This document shows, one piece after another, positions 1 to 6,718 of a stretch of 11,231 nucleotides of DNA. Source of the stretch: JBEBSD01 sp040394475 (GTDB lineage: Bacteria > Bacteroidota > Bacteroidia > Cytophagales > Spirosomataceae); the NCBI GenBank assembly GCA_040394475.1, contig JBEBSD010000123.1:1-11231 (forward strand), written 5' to 3'. The first letter of the stretch is position 1; every line of letters begins with the position of its first letter. A model generated the notes under the pieces. That model saw nothing but the letters and a program-made list of their open reading frames with translations, searched no databases and had not been told where the DNA came from. A program made the translations under genes and the position numbers.

Positions 1-27
1 ATGGTCTGTGTCTTCACAGACCATCCC
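1..27. repeat. 27-base hairpin repeat, left copy
   Basis: This stretch is identical base for base to 11092-11118. Its first 24 bases form a perfect inverted repeat: ATGGTCTGTG, a four-base TCTT loop, then CACAGACCAT. CCC follows in both copies. No T-run follows on either strand, so a classical intrinsic terminator is unlikely. Two copies in intergenic DNA 11 kb apart suggest a dispersed palindromic (REP-like) element. The left copy touches the window edge, so it may extend further. Confidence 0.75.
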
Positions 28-89
28 GGTACCCGCCTGTAAGAGTGCGTAGACACCGCCTACGGTATGCCGAGATACACCTGATAAGT

Positions 90-113
90 CACAGGTTAAC
101 GAACTTACCTGTG
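90..113. other. Hairpin upstream of the + strand operon
   Basis: CACAGGT at 90-96 pairs perfectly with ACCTGTG at 107-113 around a ten-base loop, giving a 7-bp stem. It lies about 150 bases before the first supported start codon at 262. It could be part of a leader, an operator, or the end of an upstream transcript. There is no T-run after it. The rest of 1-261 holds no convincing gene, and I could not pick a clear TAnnTTTG promoter there; GAATTTTG at 146-153 is a near miss. Confidence 0.35.
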
Positions 114-261
114 TAAATCCGTGGTGAAGTTTATTGCCGATTACAGAATTTTGGCGGGATTCGGTATAAACGGGTCTTGTTTCACTTTTATGAGCAGCTT
201 CCGTATGAGCACTGTGCGGCGGGCGGTTACTATCAGGCAGGTCATTAAACAACAGACAGAT

Positions 262-1119
262 ATGAAACGAATTAAGAAACTGGCGCCGATTTTACTGATC
301 CTGGTCAGTGCGGGCCTTTCACATGCGCAGTCGGGGAAAGGGCCCTTGTTTACCGATGCAATCGGCCTGCAGACCTATACCTTCCGGAACAGTTTCCCGT
401 TGGGCGTTGAAGCGACCCTGGATACGATCAAGACTTTGGGAATTGTAGAGCTGGAAGCCAATCCTCCCAAGGGGGTCACGCCTGAAGCCTTCCGGAAAAT
501 GACCGATGCGCGGGGAATGAAAATTGTAGCTACCGGCGCCGGGTATGAGGAGCTCGTAAAAGATCCGATGGAAGTGGTTCGTAAGGCTAAAATACTGGGA
601 GCCTCGTATGTAATGGTCGCCTGGATCCCGCACACCCCGCCCTTTAACCTCGACGATGCCATGCGTTCGGCAGAGGACTTTAACAAGGCCGGTAAAGTAT
701 TAAAGGAAAACGGCATCACGTTTTGTTACCATAACCATGGATATGAATTTATACCCTACGGCAACGGGACGTTATTTGACGTGCTGGCGGAGAATACGAA
801 CCCGGAATATGTTTCCTTTGAAATGGATGTTTTGTGGACGATTTTTCCCGGAGCAGACCCGGTTAAATTGCTGAACAAATATGGTAACCGTTTCAAACTG
901 ATGCACCTGAAAGATCTGCGGAAAGGGGTAAAAGGGGACTTCTCCGGCGGCACGGCCCTGACCAATGATGTGACATTGGGCACCGGACAGGCCAATTTTC
1001 CGGCGATTATCCGGGCGGCTCAGAAAGCAGGGATAAAGCATTATTTCATTGAAGACGAAAGCCCTATTTTTGGTCAGCAGGTCCCGAAGTCAATTGCCTA
1101 CCTGAAAGGATTGAAATAA
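262..1119 (+). CDS. Exported sugar phosphate isomerase/epimerase-like TIM-barrel protein
   Basis: This 285-residue protein looks like a xylose-isomerase-like TIM barrel (AP endonuclease 2 superfamily). Residues 1-22 form a Sec signal peptide with a basic start (MKRIKK), a hydrophobic core and a likely cut after SHA, so it acts in the periplasm. The barrel follows with the family's metal-site pattern: VELE near residue 62-65, HNH at 157-159, FEMD at 186-189, MHLKD at 214-218 and IEDE at 263-266. The reading frame stays open back to a GTG at 121, but those 47 extra residues are not barrel-like and would bury the signal peptide, so 262 is the start. The KDPG-type aldolase begins 16 bases after its stop, implying co-transcription. 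Exported members of this family occur beside sugar oxidases in Bacteroidota, and some relatives act on 3-keto-glycosides. That role is an inference here; the true substrate is unknown and need not be phosphorylated. Confidence 0.88.
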   Translation: MKRIKKLAPILLILVSAGLSHAQSGKGPLFTDAIGLQTYTFRNSFPLGVEATLDTIKTLGIVELEANPPKGVTPEAFRKMTDARGMKIVATGAGYEELVKDPMEVVRKAKILGASYVMVAWIPHTPPFNLDDAMRSAEDFNKAGKVLKENGITFCYHNHGYEFIPYGNGTLFDVLAENTNPEYVSFEMDVLWTIFPGADPVKLLNKYGNRFKLMHLKDLRKGVKGDFSGGTALTNDVTLGTGQANFPAIIRAAQKAGIKHYFIEDESPIFGQQVPKSIAYLKGLK

Positions 1120-1135
1120 TAAGAGATTTGCCGCT

Positions 1136-1828
1136 GTGAATTATTCCCATACGTTGACATCCGGGAGCGGTACGACTCCGGAGTTCTCCTGGCCGTTGTT
1201 TGATACGGTACCAATTGTAGGGATTATCCGGAATATTGCTGTCCGGGATATCCTGGAAATGGTCCCCGGGTACCGCTCGGCCGGCCTGACCACCCTCGAA
1301 ATCACGATGAATACGCCGGGAGCGACCGCTATTATTTCGCAATTAAGCCAGGAGTATGCGGGAACGTTGAATATCGGGGCCGGAACCGTCCGGAACCGTA
1401 GGGAACTGGACGCGGCGCTGACGGCGGGTGCACAGTTTATTGTGACGCCTATTATCGACGAAGCGGTCATCCGGACCAGTGTGGCGGCAGGAATCCCGGT
1501 TTTTCCGGGAGCCTATACCCCGACGGAAATTTACCGTGCCTGGGACCTGGGGGCTGCTATTGTGAAAGTATTTCCGGCAACCAGGTTGGGGGCTGCTTAT
1601 TTCCGCGAGTTGAAAGGGCCTTTGAATGAGGTCCGGCTTATGCCTACCGGAGGCGTTTCACTGGAAACTATTCCGGACTTTTTCCGGGCGGGTGTCAGCG
1701 GTTTCGGAATCGGCAGCCCTTTGTTTCCCGAGTCGCTGGTAGCTGCCAGGGACTGGGGGGGGCTGGCGCAGCATTTTTCGGCATTTGTGGCCCTTTTGCA
1801 GCAGTTACGTGCAGCAGCGTCATTGTAA
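1136..1828 (+). CDS. eda: KDPG/KHG-type 2-keto-3-deoxy acid aldolase
   Basis: This 230-residue cytoplasmic class I aldolase belongs to the Eda family, which cleaves 2-keto-3-deoxy-6-phosphogluconate (and 4-hydroxy-2-oxoglutarate) to pyruvate and an aldehyde. Visible landmarks are PIVGIIR (26-32), LEITMNTP with the general acid/base Glu55, GAGTV (81-85), VTP (103-105), PVFPGAYTPTE (121-131), VKVFPA with the Schiff-base Lys144, PTGGV (170-174) and GIGSPLF (191-197), which covers the phosphate-site serine. The start is GTG at 1136; the next in-frame ATG (codon 42) would remove the first barrel strand. Residue 59 is Asn in TMNTP where the E. coli enzyme has Arg (TLRT), so substrate preference may differ. 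A non-phosphorylated sugar acid such as 2-keto-3-deoxyrhamnonate is possible. The gene sits 16 bases after the TIM-barrel gene and ends 2 bp from the opposing gene's stop. Family assignment is firm; the symbol denotes family only. Confidence 0.9.
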   Translation: MNYSHTLTSGSGTTPEFSWPLFDTVPIVGIIRNIAVRDILEMVPGYRSAGLTTLEITMNTPGATAIISQLSQEYAGTLNIGAGTVRNRRELDAALTAGAQFIVTPIIDEAVIRTSVAAGIPVFPGAYTPTEIYRAWDLGAAIVKVFPATRLGAAYFRELKGPLNEVRLMPTGGVSLETIPDFFRAGVSGFGIGSPLFPESLVAARDWGGLAQHFSAFVALLQQLRAAASL

Positions 1829-1830
1829 GT

Positions 1831-4800
1831 CTATTCCTTTCCGTTTTTCAGATAAGCCACCAAATCCACAACCTCCTGGTCGCTGAGGGTAGTGAACAGG
1901 CCCGGGGGCATCAGGGATACCGCGGTGACTTCACGGGACTGTATGTTGGATTTGGCGATAACAACCGGATCCTGGCCCACTACTTTCAGGGTAAGCTGAT
2001 GGAGGCCTTCCGAAGCGATATTCCCCGCATACGTGCGTCCGTCACGGGTAGTGATGATCACCATTTTATAGTCATCCTGAATATCCCCGCTGGGATCGAG
2101 GATGTTGGAAAGTAAATAGTCCAGGTTACCCCGGTTGGCGCCGGTAATATCCGGCCCGATGGCGCCGCCTTCGCCAAAAAGCCGGTGGCAGGGGGCGCAG
2201 GTGGTTTGAAAGAGTAATTTCCCCTTACCATGGTCAGCGCCTGCCAGTTTGTTTGTAGTCAGGAGCGCCCGGTACTTTTGGTATTCCTGTTGAACAGACT
2301 GGCTTTGCTGCTCGATGGGTCCCCAGACTTCAATAAAACCACTTCCCACTACCCGCAGCAATTGTCTGGCCGCATAGGCAGGGACATCTTTTTTGGGGAC
2401 AGTCCCGGAAGCGATGGCTTTGGTCAGCAGGTTGCCGTACCCCGAACGGGAAGAAAGGGTGAGGATGGCTTCTGTTTTCTCATCCGGTGTATAGGAAGGA
2501 TAGTCTTTTAACAGGATTTGCGCAAGATTGTTACGATCGTAGGCCGCTACCGCACGGATTGCCGTCTTCCGGTAGGTCGTATCGGCAAGCAAACCAGGAA
2601 GCAGCGGCGGCAATTCCGGTTTCTGGCCTGACGCAAGCGTGGTGATAGCCTGTTGTAGGGCCTTGGGGTCACTGCCGGGATCTTTTATGATGGCCATGAG
2701 GTGCAGCGTGGTTTCATTGTCGCCAAACTTCCTGGCAATGGTGGTAGCCAATCCGGCAAGAGGATTTCCCGGTGTGGTAAGCTGCTGATAAGCCCCGGCC
2801 CAGTTGGCAGGAGGCATCATTTGCGGATGACTCTCCAGCCCATCTCTGATTCCTTCGAGTAACGACGCCGTAATGGCGGGGTAGCGGGGTAAAAGGCCCA
2901 GGAGAAGGTCGAGCTGGCCGGCATCCGTTATCCGGCGTGCAGTGTAGTTGGTAAGCAGACGGATCTTGCTGTCAGCAACGAGCGCCACCGCTTCCCCGGG
3001 CCGGGCAGCGACCAGGGGCTCCAGTGCAAACCATAACATATTGGGAAGGTTATGATCGGAACTGTCCCTGGAATGGGTAATGAGTCCCTTCAGTATTTCC
3101 CACCGGCTTTCCTCCGGCAAACGTTGTAAGGCGGCAGCCAGGTAAAGGCGGACAACGGGGGAAGTATCCAGGCGCGCCATGTTCGCAAAGGTTTGGAGGA
3201 GGGGCGGGCGGTTCCCGTTTTCTTCACACAATAGCTGGATGGCCCAGGCCCGTATGTATGCATCGTGGTCTTGCAGCAGCATTGTAACTTCCTGAGGAGT
3301 AATCCCGCCGGTTACGTGCAGGGTCCAAAGCGCACGCAGCCGGAAGTCTTCGTTGGTTCCCGAAGCAAGCAGCGATTTCAATGCGGTAGTGGCAGCGGGA
3401 TGAAGCGCTCCTTTGGTAGCGCGGTTCTGCAGAATGAGCCGAGCCCGGCGCGCATGCCAGTCACTCCGGCTGGTCTGGAGCGCTGCCAGATCCTGGTCGG
3501 GCAAACTATTCAGGTCGGCAAAGCGGTTCTCCCAACGGGGAGTTTGTACCGTAGTGGAAGTGATCCGGAAAATACGTCCCGTTTCTTTGTTAAGCACTTC
3601 GGAGCCACAGATATCGGCATCGTGCCAATCGAGTACATAAAGAGCGCCTTCCGGTCCGGTTTCCATGCTGAACCCTACCCATTGCGCGTTGTTGGCCATC
3701 AGAAAATCATCACCATGGCTGCCTTTGAAACCCGATCCGCTACGGGTAAGTACATCCGACAGGATGGCATGTTCGTGTATATTAGCCATAAAAATCCGGC
3801 CTTGCTCGGACTCCGGAAAGCCGTCGGATTGGTAAATACGGGCCCCGCCATGGGCCGAACGGTGACTATGGTCGGCAATGGTCCGTATATCGCTATAGTG
3901 ATAAGGATTGAAATGTTGTCCGCCCTGCCGGTGGTAAATGCCCCCCGGAACCACGTGCCACAGATGGGGAATAACACAGGCAGTAATAAATAACTGGCCT
4001 TTGGCATCATAGTCGATCCCCCACGGATTGCTAAACCCGTGCGCAACGACCTCGAACTGCTCTTTTACAGGATGGTAGCGCCAAACGCCTCCATTGATTT
4101 CAATACCGTCTGTTATCGGGATATGTTCCGGGTAGGGGTCATTGCCTCTGTAAATTTTGCCTTTCCCGACGGGTTTCCCCACGGTGGAAGGAGTCGCAAA
4201 TCCTTGCAGCCCATACAGCCAGCCATCCGGCCCCCAATGCAGGCTGTTGAGGGTTTCATGCCGGTCGCGGATCCCCCATCCGGTTAACCGGACCTCAATG
4301 GCCCCGGTGTCCGCAACATCGTCGTGATCCCGGTCCGGCACAAACAGCAGGTTCGGCGGTGCACCGATGTACACGCCGTCAAACCCAACCGCCAGCGCAG
4401 CCGGAAAGGCAATCCCCTCAAGAAAAACCTTCCGGGTATCGGCGACACCATCGTTATCCGTATCTTCCAGGATAAGGATCCGGCTGTCGCCTGAATTGGA
4501 GAAGCCTTTTCCGCGTGCTTCATAGTCACGGTTTTCCGCTACCCACAAACGCCCCCGGTCGTCCCAGCAAAAGGCCATAGGCTGGGTAATCATGGGTTCA
4601 CTGGCCCAGGTATTGACCTGGTAGCCGTCTTTTAGGGTCATGGCTGCCACGGCCTGTTCAGGCGTGAGAAAGGTCGCCTTACGTCCTTCCTCCTGGGCAA
4701 TCCGCCAAAGATCAGTGGTGGTATAAGCCCCTGTTCTTCCCGCAAAATTATTCCAATGGCCCGTTAACTCAATATCGCTAAGACTTCCTGTGTATACCAT

Positions 4801-5637
4801 CAACTGGTGTCTGATCACCTCTGTCATCCCTTTTTTAAGGGTCCAGGCTCCGGCGCGTGCTTTCGCAGTCCCGACACCCATCTGGTTGTCTACGCGCCAC
4901 AATTGGGGAAATCCACGGTTTTGGGGGTGATCGAACAACGCAATATGCGCGAGGTCGTTTCTGTCGGCGGTTTGCAATCCCACGTCGATCCACATGGCCG
5001 GTTGCCCTTCGGCTTTCATATTGACCTGCCGGGCCGCATTTACCACCTGACCGGGCATCCCTTCCTTCCACGGCATCCGTACAAACAGTCCGCCGTAATC
5101 GTACTGGTCAAAGGTCAGGTCCTGCCTGGCATCACCGCTCCATTCCAGGTCCAGAAAGTAGTGTTGCCCCCTGATTTCAAACGTCCAGTTCTGCGTTTCG
5201 GTGAGCAGGGTTTCTCCTTTTTCATCCAGCAGTGCATAGACGGTCTGCCACTTTACCTGGTTGCCGCTTTCAACCAGGACTTCATAGGCGATTCGTTTCC
5301 AGTAATCACTTTGCGGATTGTGGAAGAAATCCCGTTGATTGATCCGGGTGATTCCCCAGTAAATCCCTGTCTGGTGTTTATGATGGGCGGGGCTGTACTC
5401 GGTAAGGACGCCTTTGCCGTCAGGCGCCAGCAGCGGGTGGAGAAAAGGCCTGAAACCCGCCGCCGCATTCTGAACGATAACCGGTTCGGAAATCCCTTCC
5501 CGAAAAATGGAAATGGTCTCCTGTGACTCGTTTTTGACTGCTTTGAGAACGGTAGACAACTCCTCTTCCGGCGGACGTACCCACCCGGCCAGCAGGGACA
5601 ACAGCAAGACAGGAACAATAGCTGCTGATAGCTTCAT
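1831..5637 (-). CDS. DUF6807 (PmoA-like) + membrane-bound dehydrogenase-type propeller + cytochrome c fusion
   Basis: This 1268-residue exported multidomain protein is probably a periplasmic sugar-oxidising enzyme with its own haem. An N-terminal signal (1-20, LLLSLLAGW) precedes a DUF6807/PmoA-like domain (about 38-305; GFRPFLHPLLAPDG, SPAHHKHQTGIYWG, QYDYGGLFVR). Residues about 325-695 match the PVC-type 'putative membrane-bound dehydrogenase' (TIGR02604-like) propeller: LTPEQAVAAMTLKDGYQV, RGRLWVAENRDYE, the calcium-like DTDNDGVAD at 392-400, then DRDHDDVAD. Residues about 710-1090 are alpha-helical, HEAT-like. The C-terminus (about 1120-1268) is a TIGR02603-like haem domain with CAPCH at 1147-1151 and a probable axial Met1243 in SLMPPG. 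The domain order is typical of long Planctomycetes/Bacteroidota proteins. Substrate is unknown; despite the PmoA label this is not methane monooxygenase. The signal resembles a lipobox with Trp in place of Cys. It converges on the aldolase gene with a 2-bp gap. Confidence 0.9.
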   Translation of the reverse strand: MKLSAAIVPVLLLSLLAGWVRPPEEELSTVLKAVKNESQETISIFREGISEPVIVQNAAAGFRPFLHPLLAPDGKGVLTEYSPAHHKHQTGIYWGITRINQRDFFHNPQSDYWKRIAYEVLVESGNQVKWQTVYALLDEKGETLLTETQNWTFEIRGQHYFLDLEWSGDARQDLTFDQYDYGGLFVRMPWKEGMPGQVVNAARQVNMKAEGQPAMWIDVGLQTADRNDLAHIALFDHPQNRGFPQLWRVDNQMGVGTAKARAGAWTLKKGMTEVIRHQLMVYTGSLSDIELTGHWNNFAGRTGAYTTTDLWRIAQEEGRKATFLTPEQAVAAMTLKDGYQVNTWASEPMITQPMAFCWDDRGRLWVAENRDYEARGKGFSNSGDSRILILEDTDNDGVADTRKVFLEGIAFPAALAVGFDGVYIGAPPNLLFVPDRDHDDVADTGAIEVRLTGWGIRDRHETLNSLHWGPDGWLYGLQGFATPSTVGKPVGKGKIYRGNDPYPEHIPITDGIEINGGVWRYHPVKEQFEVVAHGFSNPWGIDYDAKGQLFITACVIPHLWHVVPGGIYHRQGGQHFNPYHYSDIRTIADHSHRSAHGGARIYQSDGFPESEQGRIFMANIHEHAILSDVLTRSGSGFKGSHGDDFLMANNAQWVGFSMETGPEGALYVLDWHDADICGSEVLNKETGRIFRITSTTVQTPRWENRFADLNSLPDQDLAALQTSRSDWHARRARLILQNRATKGALHPAATTALKSLLASGTNEDFRLRALWTLHVTGGITPQEVTMLLQDHDAYIRAWAIQLLCEENGNRPPLLQTFANMARLDTSPVVRLYLAAALQRLPEESRWEILKGLITHSRDSSDHNLPNMLWFALEPLVAARPGEAVALVADSKIRLLTNYTARRITDAGQLDLLLGLLPRYPAITASLLEGIRDGLESHPQMMPPANWAGAYQQLTTPGNPLAGLATTIARKFGDNETTLHLMAIIKDPGSDPKALQQAITTLASGQKPELPPLLPGLLADTTYRKTAIRAVAAYDRNNLAQILLKDYPSYTPDEKTEAILTLSSRSGYGNLLTKAIASGTVPKKDVPAYAARQLLRVVGSGFIEVWGPIEQQSQSVQQEYQKYRALLTTNKLAGADHGKGKLLFQTTCAPCHRLFGEGGAIGPDITGANRGNLDYLLSNILDPSGDIQDDYKMVIITTRDGRTYAGNIASEGLHQLTLKVVGQDPVVIAKSNIQSREVTAVSLMPPGLFTTLSDQEVVDLVAYLKNGKE

Positions 5638-5644
5638 TTCGGAA

Positions 5645-5711
5645 AGAACAAGTTCTGTCTAGTAAAGAAGTAATAGCAGGAGAGTTACTTATAAAGCAGG
5701 AAATGATTTCC
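5645..5711 (-). promoter_or_regulatory. Leader with three inverted repeats before the dehydrogenase/cytochrome gene
   Basis: Within 75 bases of the start codon at 5637 lie three inverted repeats: AGAAC-AA-GTTCT at 5645-5656, AAGTAA/TTACTT at 5668-5673 and 5685-5690, and a perfect odd palindrome GGAAAT-G-ATTTCC at 5699-5711. The last resembles the palindrome at 5957-5971 in having GAAA and TTTC arms. They could be operator sites or leader structure. No ribosome-binding site stands out. The remainder of 5638-5761 holds nothing else I can name. Confidence 0.3.
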
Positions 5712-5761
5712 CGGTACAGGCGATCATTCCCCTTAAAAAAGTATGGAGTATGTCGAAAAGA

Positions 5762-5893
5762 TTACGGGCCTGTTCCCGTGGAAACAGATTTCAATAAGAA
5801 CATACCGATTGTCATGATCGTGACAATAATAACAAATCGGAGAAGTTTAAGCAGCTGATCAAATGTCCGGGAGCTTTTCTTTAATACGCGCAT
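5762..5893 (-). CDS. Candidate 43-residue single-pass membrane peptide
   Basis: A short reading frame runs from ATG (5893-5891) to TAA (5764-5762) in the otherwise empty gap between the response regulator and the dehydrogenase/cytochrome gene. The product starts with a basic, amphipathic stretch (MRVLKKSSRT, then QLLKLLR), has one hydrophobic segment at about residues 20-34 (FVIIVTIMTIGMFLL), and ends in a short polar tail (KSVSTGTGP). Positive residues before the segment predict an N-in orientation. It is co-directional with both neighbours. The start has no clear Shine-Dalgarno site, which is common in Bacteroidota. I recognise no family. A chance open frame in AT-rich DNA could also produce this, although the basic-hydrophobic-polar layout is what a real small membrane protein shows. 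Confidence 0.35.
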   Translation of the reverse strand: MRVLKKSSRTFDQLLKLLRFVIIVTIMTIGMFLLKSVSTGTGP

Positions 5894-5919
5894 GATGGTG
5901 GATAGCTTTGATAGAGTGT

Positions 5920-5957
5920 AACATCAGGAGTTAGAAATTAATTCACAACATCAGGAG
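5920..5957. repeat. 11-base direct repeat pair
   Basis: AACATCAGGAG occurs at 5920-5930 and again at 5947-5957, with start points 27 bases apart. The second copy shares its last base with the palindrome at 5957-5971. Paired direct repeats beside a palindrome in the gap after a response regulator gene suggest transcription-factor binding sites, possibly for the adjacent NarL-type regulator. That link is an inference. Confidence 0.5.
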
Positions 5958-5971
5958 AAAGTGACACTTTC
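5957..5971. promoter_or_regulatory. Perfect odd palindrome, candidate operator
   Basis: GAAAGTG, one central A, then CACTTTC form a perfect 15-base palindrome. Just upstream on the minus strand is a second perfect palindrome, TTTTAATTAAAA (5981-5992), and the weak promoter-like pair at 5978-6009. If that promoter is real, its start site would fall on or next to this palindrome, a usual operator position. An RNA hairpin is also possible, but a one-base loop is too tight unless the inner pairs open. Confidence 0.4.
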
Positions 5972-5977
5972 GGGTAC

Positions 5978-6009
5978 AAATTTTAATTAAAAACGGCTGT
6001 GACACAATA
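5978..6009 (-). promoter_or_regulatory. Weak Bacteroidota-type promoter candidate
   Basis: On the minus strand TATTG (6009-6005) is followed after 18 bases by TAAAATTTG (5986-5978). This approximates the Bacteroidota TTTG / TAnnTTTG promoter, but with one extra base between TA and TTTG and a poor -33 box. It would serve the small candidate gene and the dehydrogenase/cytochrome gene separately from the two-component genes. Confidence 0.22.
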
Positions 6010-6028
6010 CCCTGATCATGTGAAGCGT

Positions 6029-6655
6029 CTACAGCAATTTTTCGCGGAATGCTTTGCTGACTGCCTCCGTTTGCGAGTTGACATGCAGCTTCTCGTAAAT
6101 ATGTTTAATATGGACGCGCACCGTGTCGATACTGATGCCTAAACCGGCGGCGATAATTTTATAGCTGTTTCCAAGGGACATCGAGGCCAGGATTTCCTGC
6201 TCCCGGGGAGTCAGCCGGTAATCGAAAGCCGGCTGCTCGTGAAAGGACTGCAGTACCCGCCTGGCAATATCCGGGCTCATGGGAGCCCCTCCGTGAAGCA
6301 CATCATACACTGCGGGAATGAGGCGTTCGGAAGCATGCTTCTTCAGCAGGTAGCCGTTTGCACCTGCATGCAGGGCATTGAAAATGTTCTCATTATCGTC
6401 GAAAACGGTTAACATAATCACCGGGATCGTGCTTTTCTCCTGTCGGATCAGCCGTACCGCCTGCACGCCCCCGCATACCCCCATGTCAATATCCATCAGT
6501 ATCAGGTCGGGATGCAGTGTCCGCAGATGCCGGAGGATATCCCTGGAATTTTCAAAAGCTCCTACTACCGAAAAATCTTCATGCAACGATAGCAGCCCTT
6601 CGATACTTTCACGCAGCTGGGGGTTATCTTCGTAAATGAGAATAGAATGAGACAT
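6029..6655 (-). CDS. NarL/LuxR-family response regulator
   Basis: This 208-residue cytoplasmic DNA-binding regulator has a receiver domain (about 3-120) with acidic pocket Glu9/Asp10, phosphoacceptor Asp55 in LILMDIDMG, Thr83 in MLTVFDD and Lys105 in GYLLKK. A LuxR-type helix-turn-helix follows (about 146-205), beginning LTPREQEIL and containing the recognition-helix segment ISIDTVRVHIKHIYEKL. All phosphorylation residues are present, so it should be a working receiver. It lies 63 bp downstream of the histidine kinase on the same strand and is surely its partner. The HisKA_3 kinase plus NarL-type regulator pairing is standard. Targets are not known, but the repeat-rich gap just downstream and the two large genes either side are the obvious candidates. 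Confidence 0.93.
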   Translation of the reverse strand: MSHSILIYEDNPQLRESIEGLLSLHEDFSVVGAFENSRDILRHLRTLHPDLILMDIDMGVCGGVQAVRLIRQEKSTIPVIMLTVFDDNENIFNALHAGANGYLLKKHASERLIPAVYDVLHGGAPMSPDIARRVLQSFHEQPAFDYRLTPREQEILASMSLGNSYKIIAAGLGISIDTVRVHIKHIYEKLHVNSQTEAVSKAFREKLL

Positions 6656-6718
6656 AGCGCTCGGCGTTAAATGATCGTGTAAAGCTATTGAATAAAGACA
6701 ACCCTGGCTATACCCAGT

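Noticed and set aside
121..261. N-terminal extension of the TIM-barrel gene from a GTG at 121
   Set aside because: The 47 added residues do not look like a TIM barrel and would bury a good signal peptide that begins at the ATG at 262.
3265..3993. Long + strand open frame (242 codons) inside the dehydrogenase/cytochrome gene
   Set aside because: It is antisense to conserved propeller and helical-repeat coding sequence and its product resembles no known domain.
4807..5526. Long + strand open frame (239 codons) opposite the DUF6807 region
   Set aside because: It is antisense to recognisable conserved coding sequence, with no domain, signal or start-site support.
1831..5637. Particulate methane monooxygenase subunit, as the PmoA family name suggests
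   Set aside because: There are no multiple membrane helices, and the N-terminal domain is of the soluble DUF6807 type. The name is an annotation carry-over.
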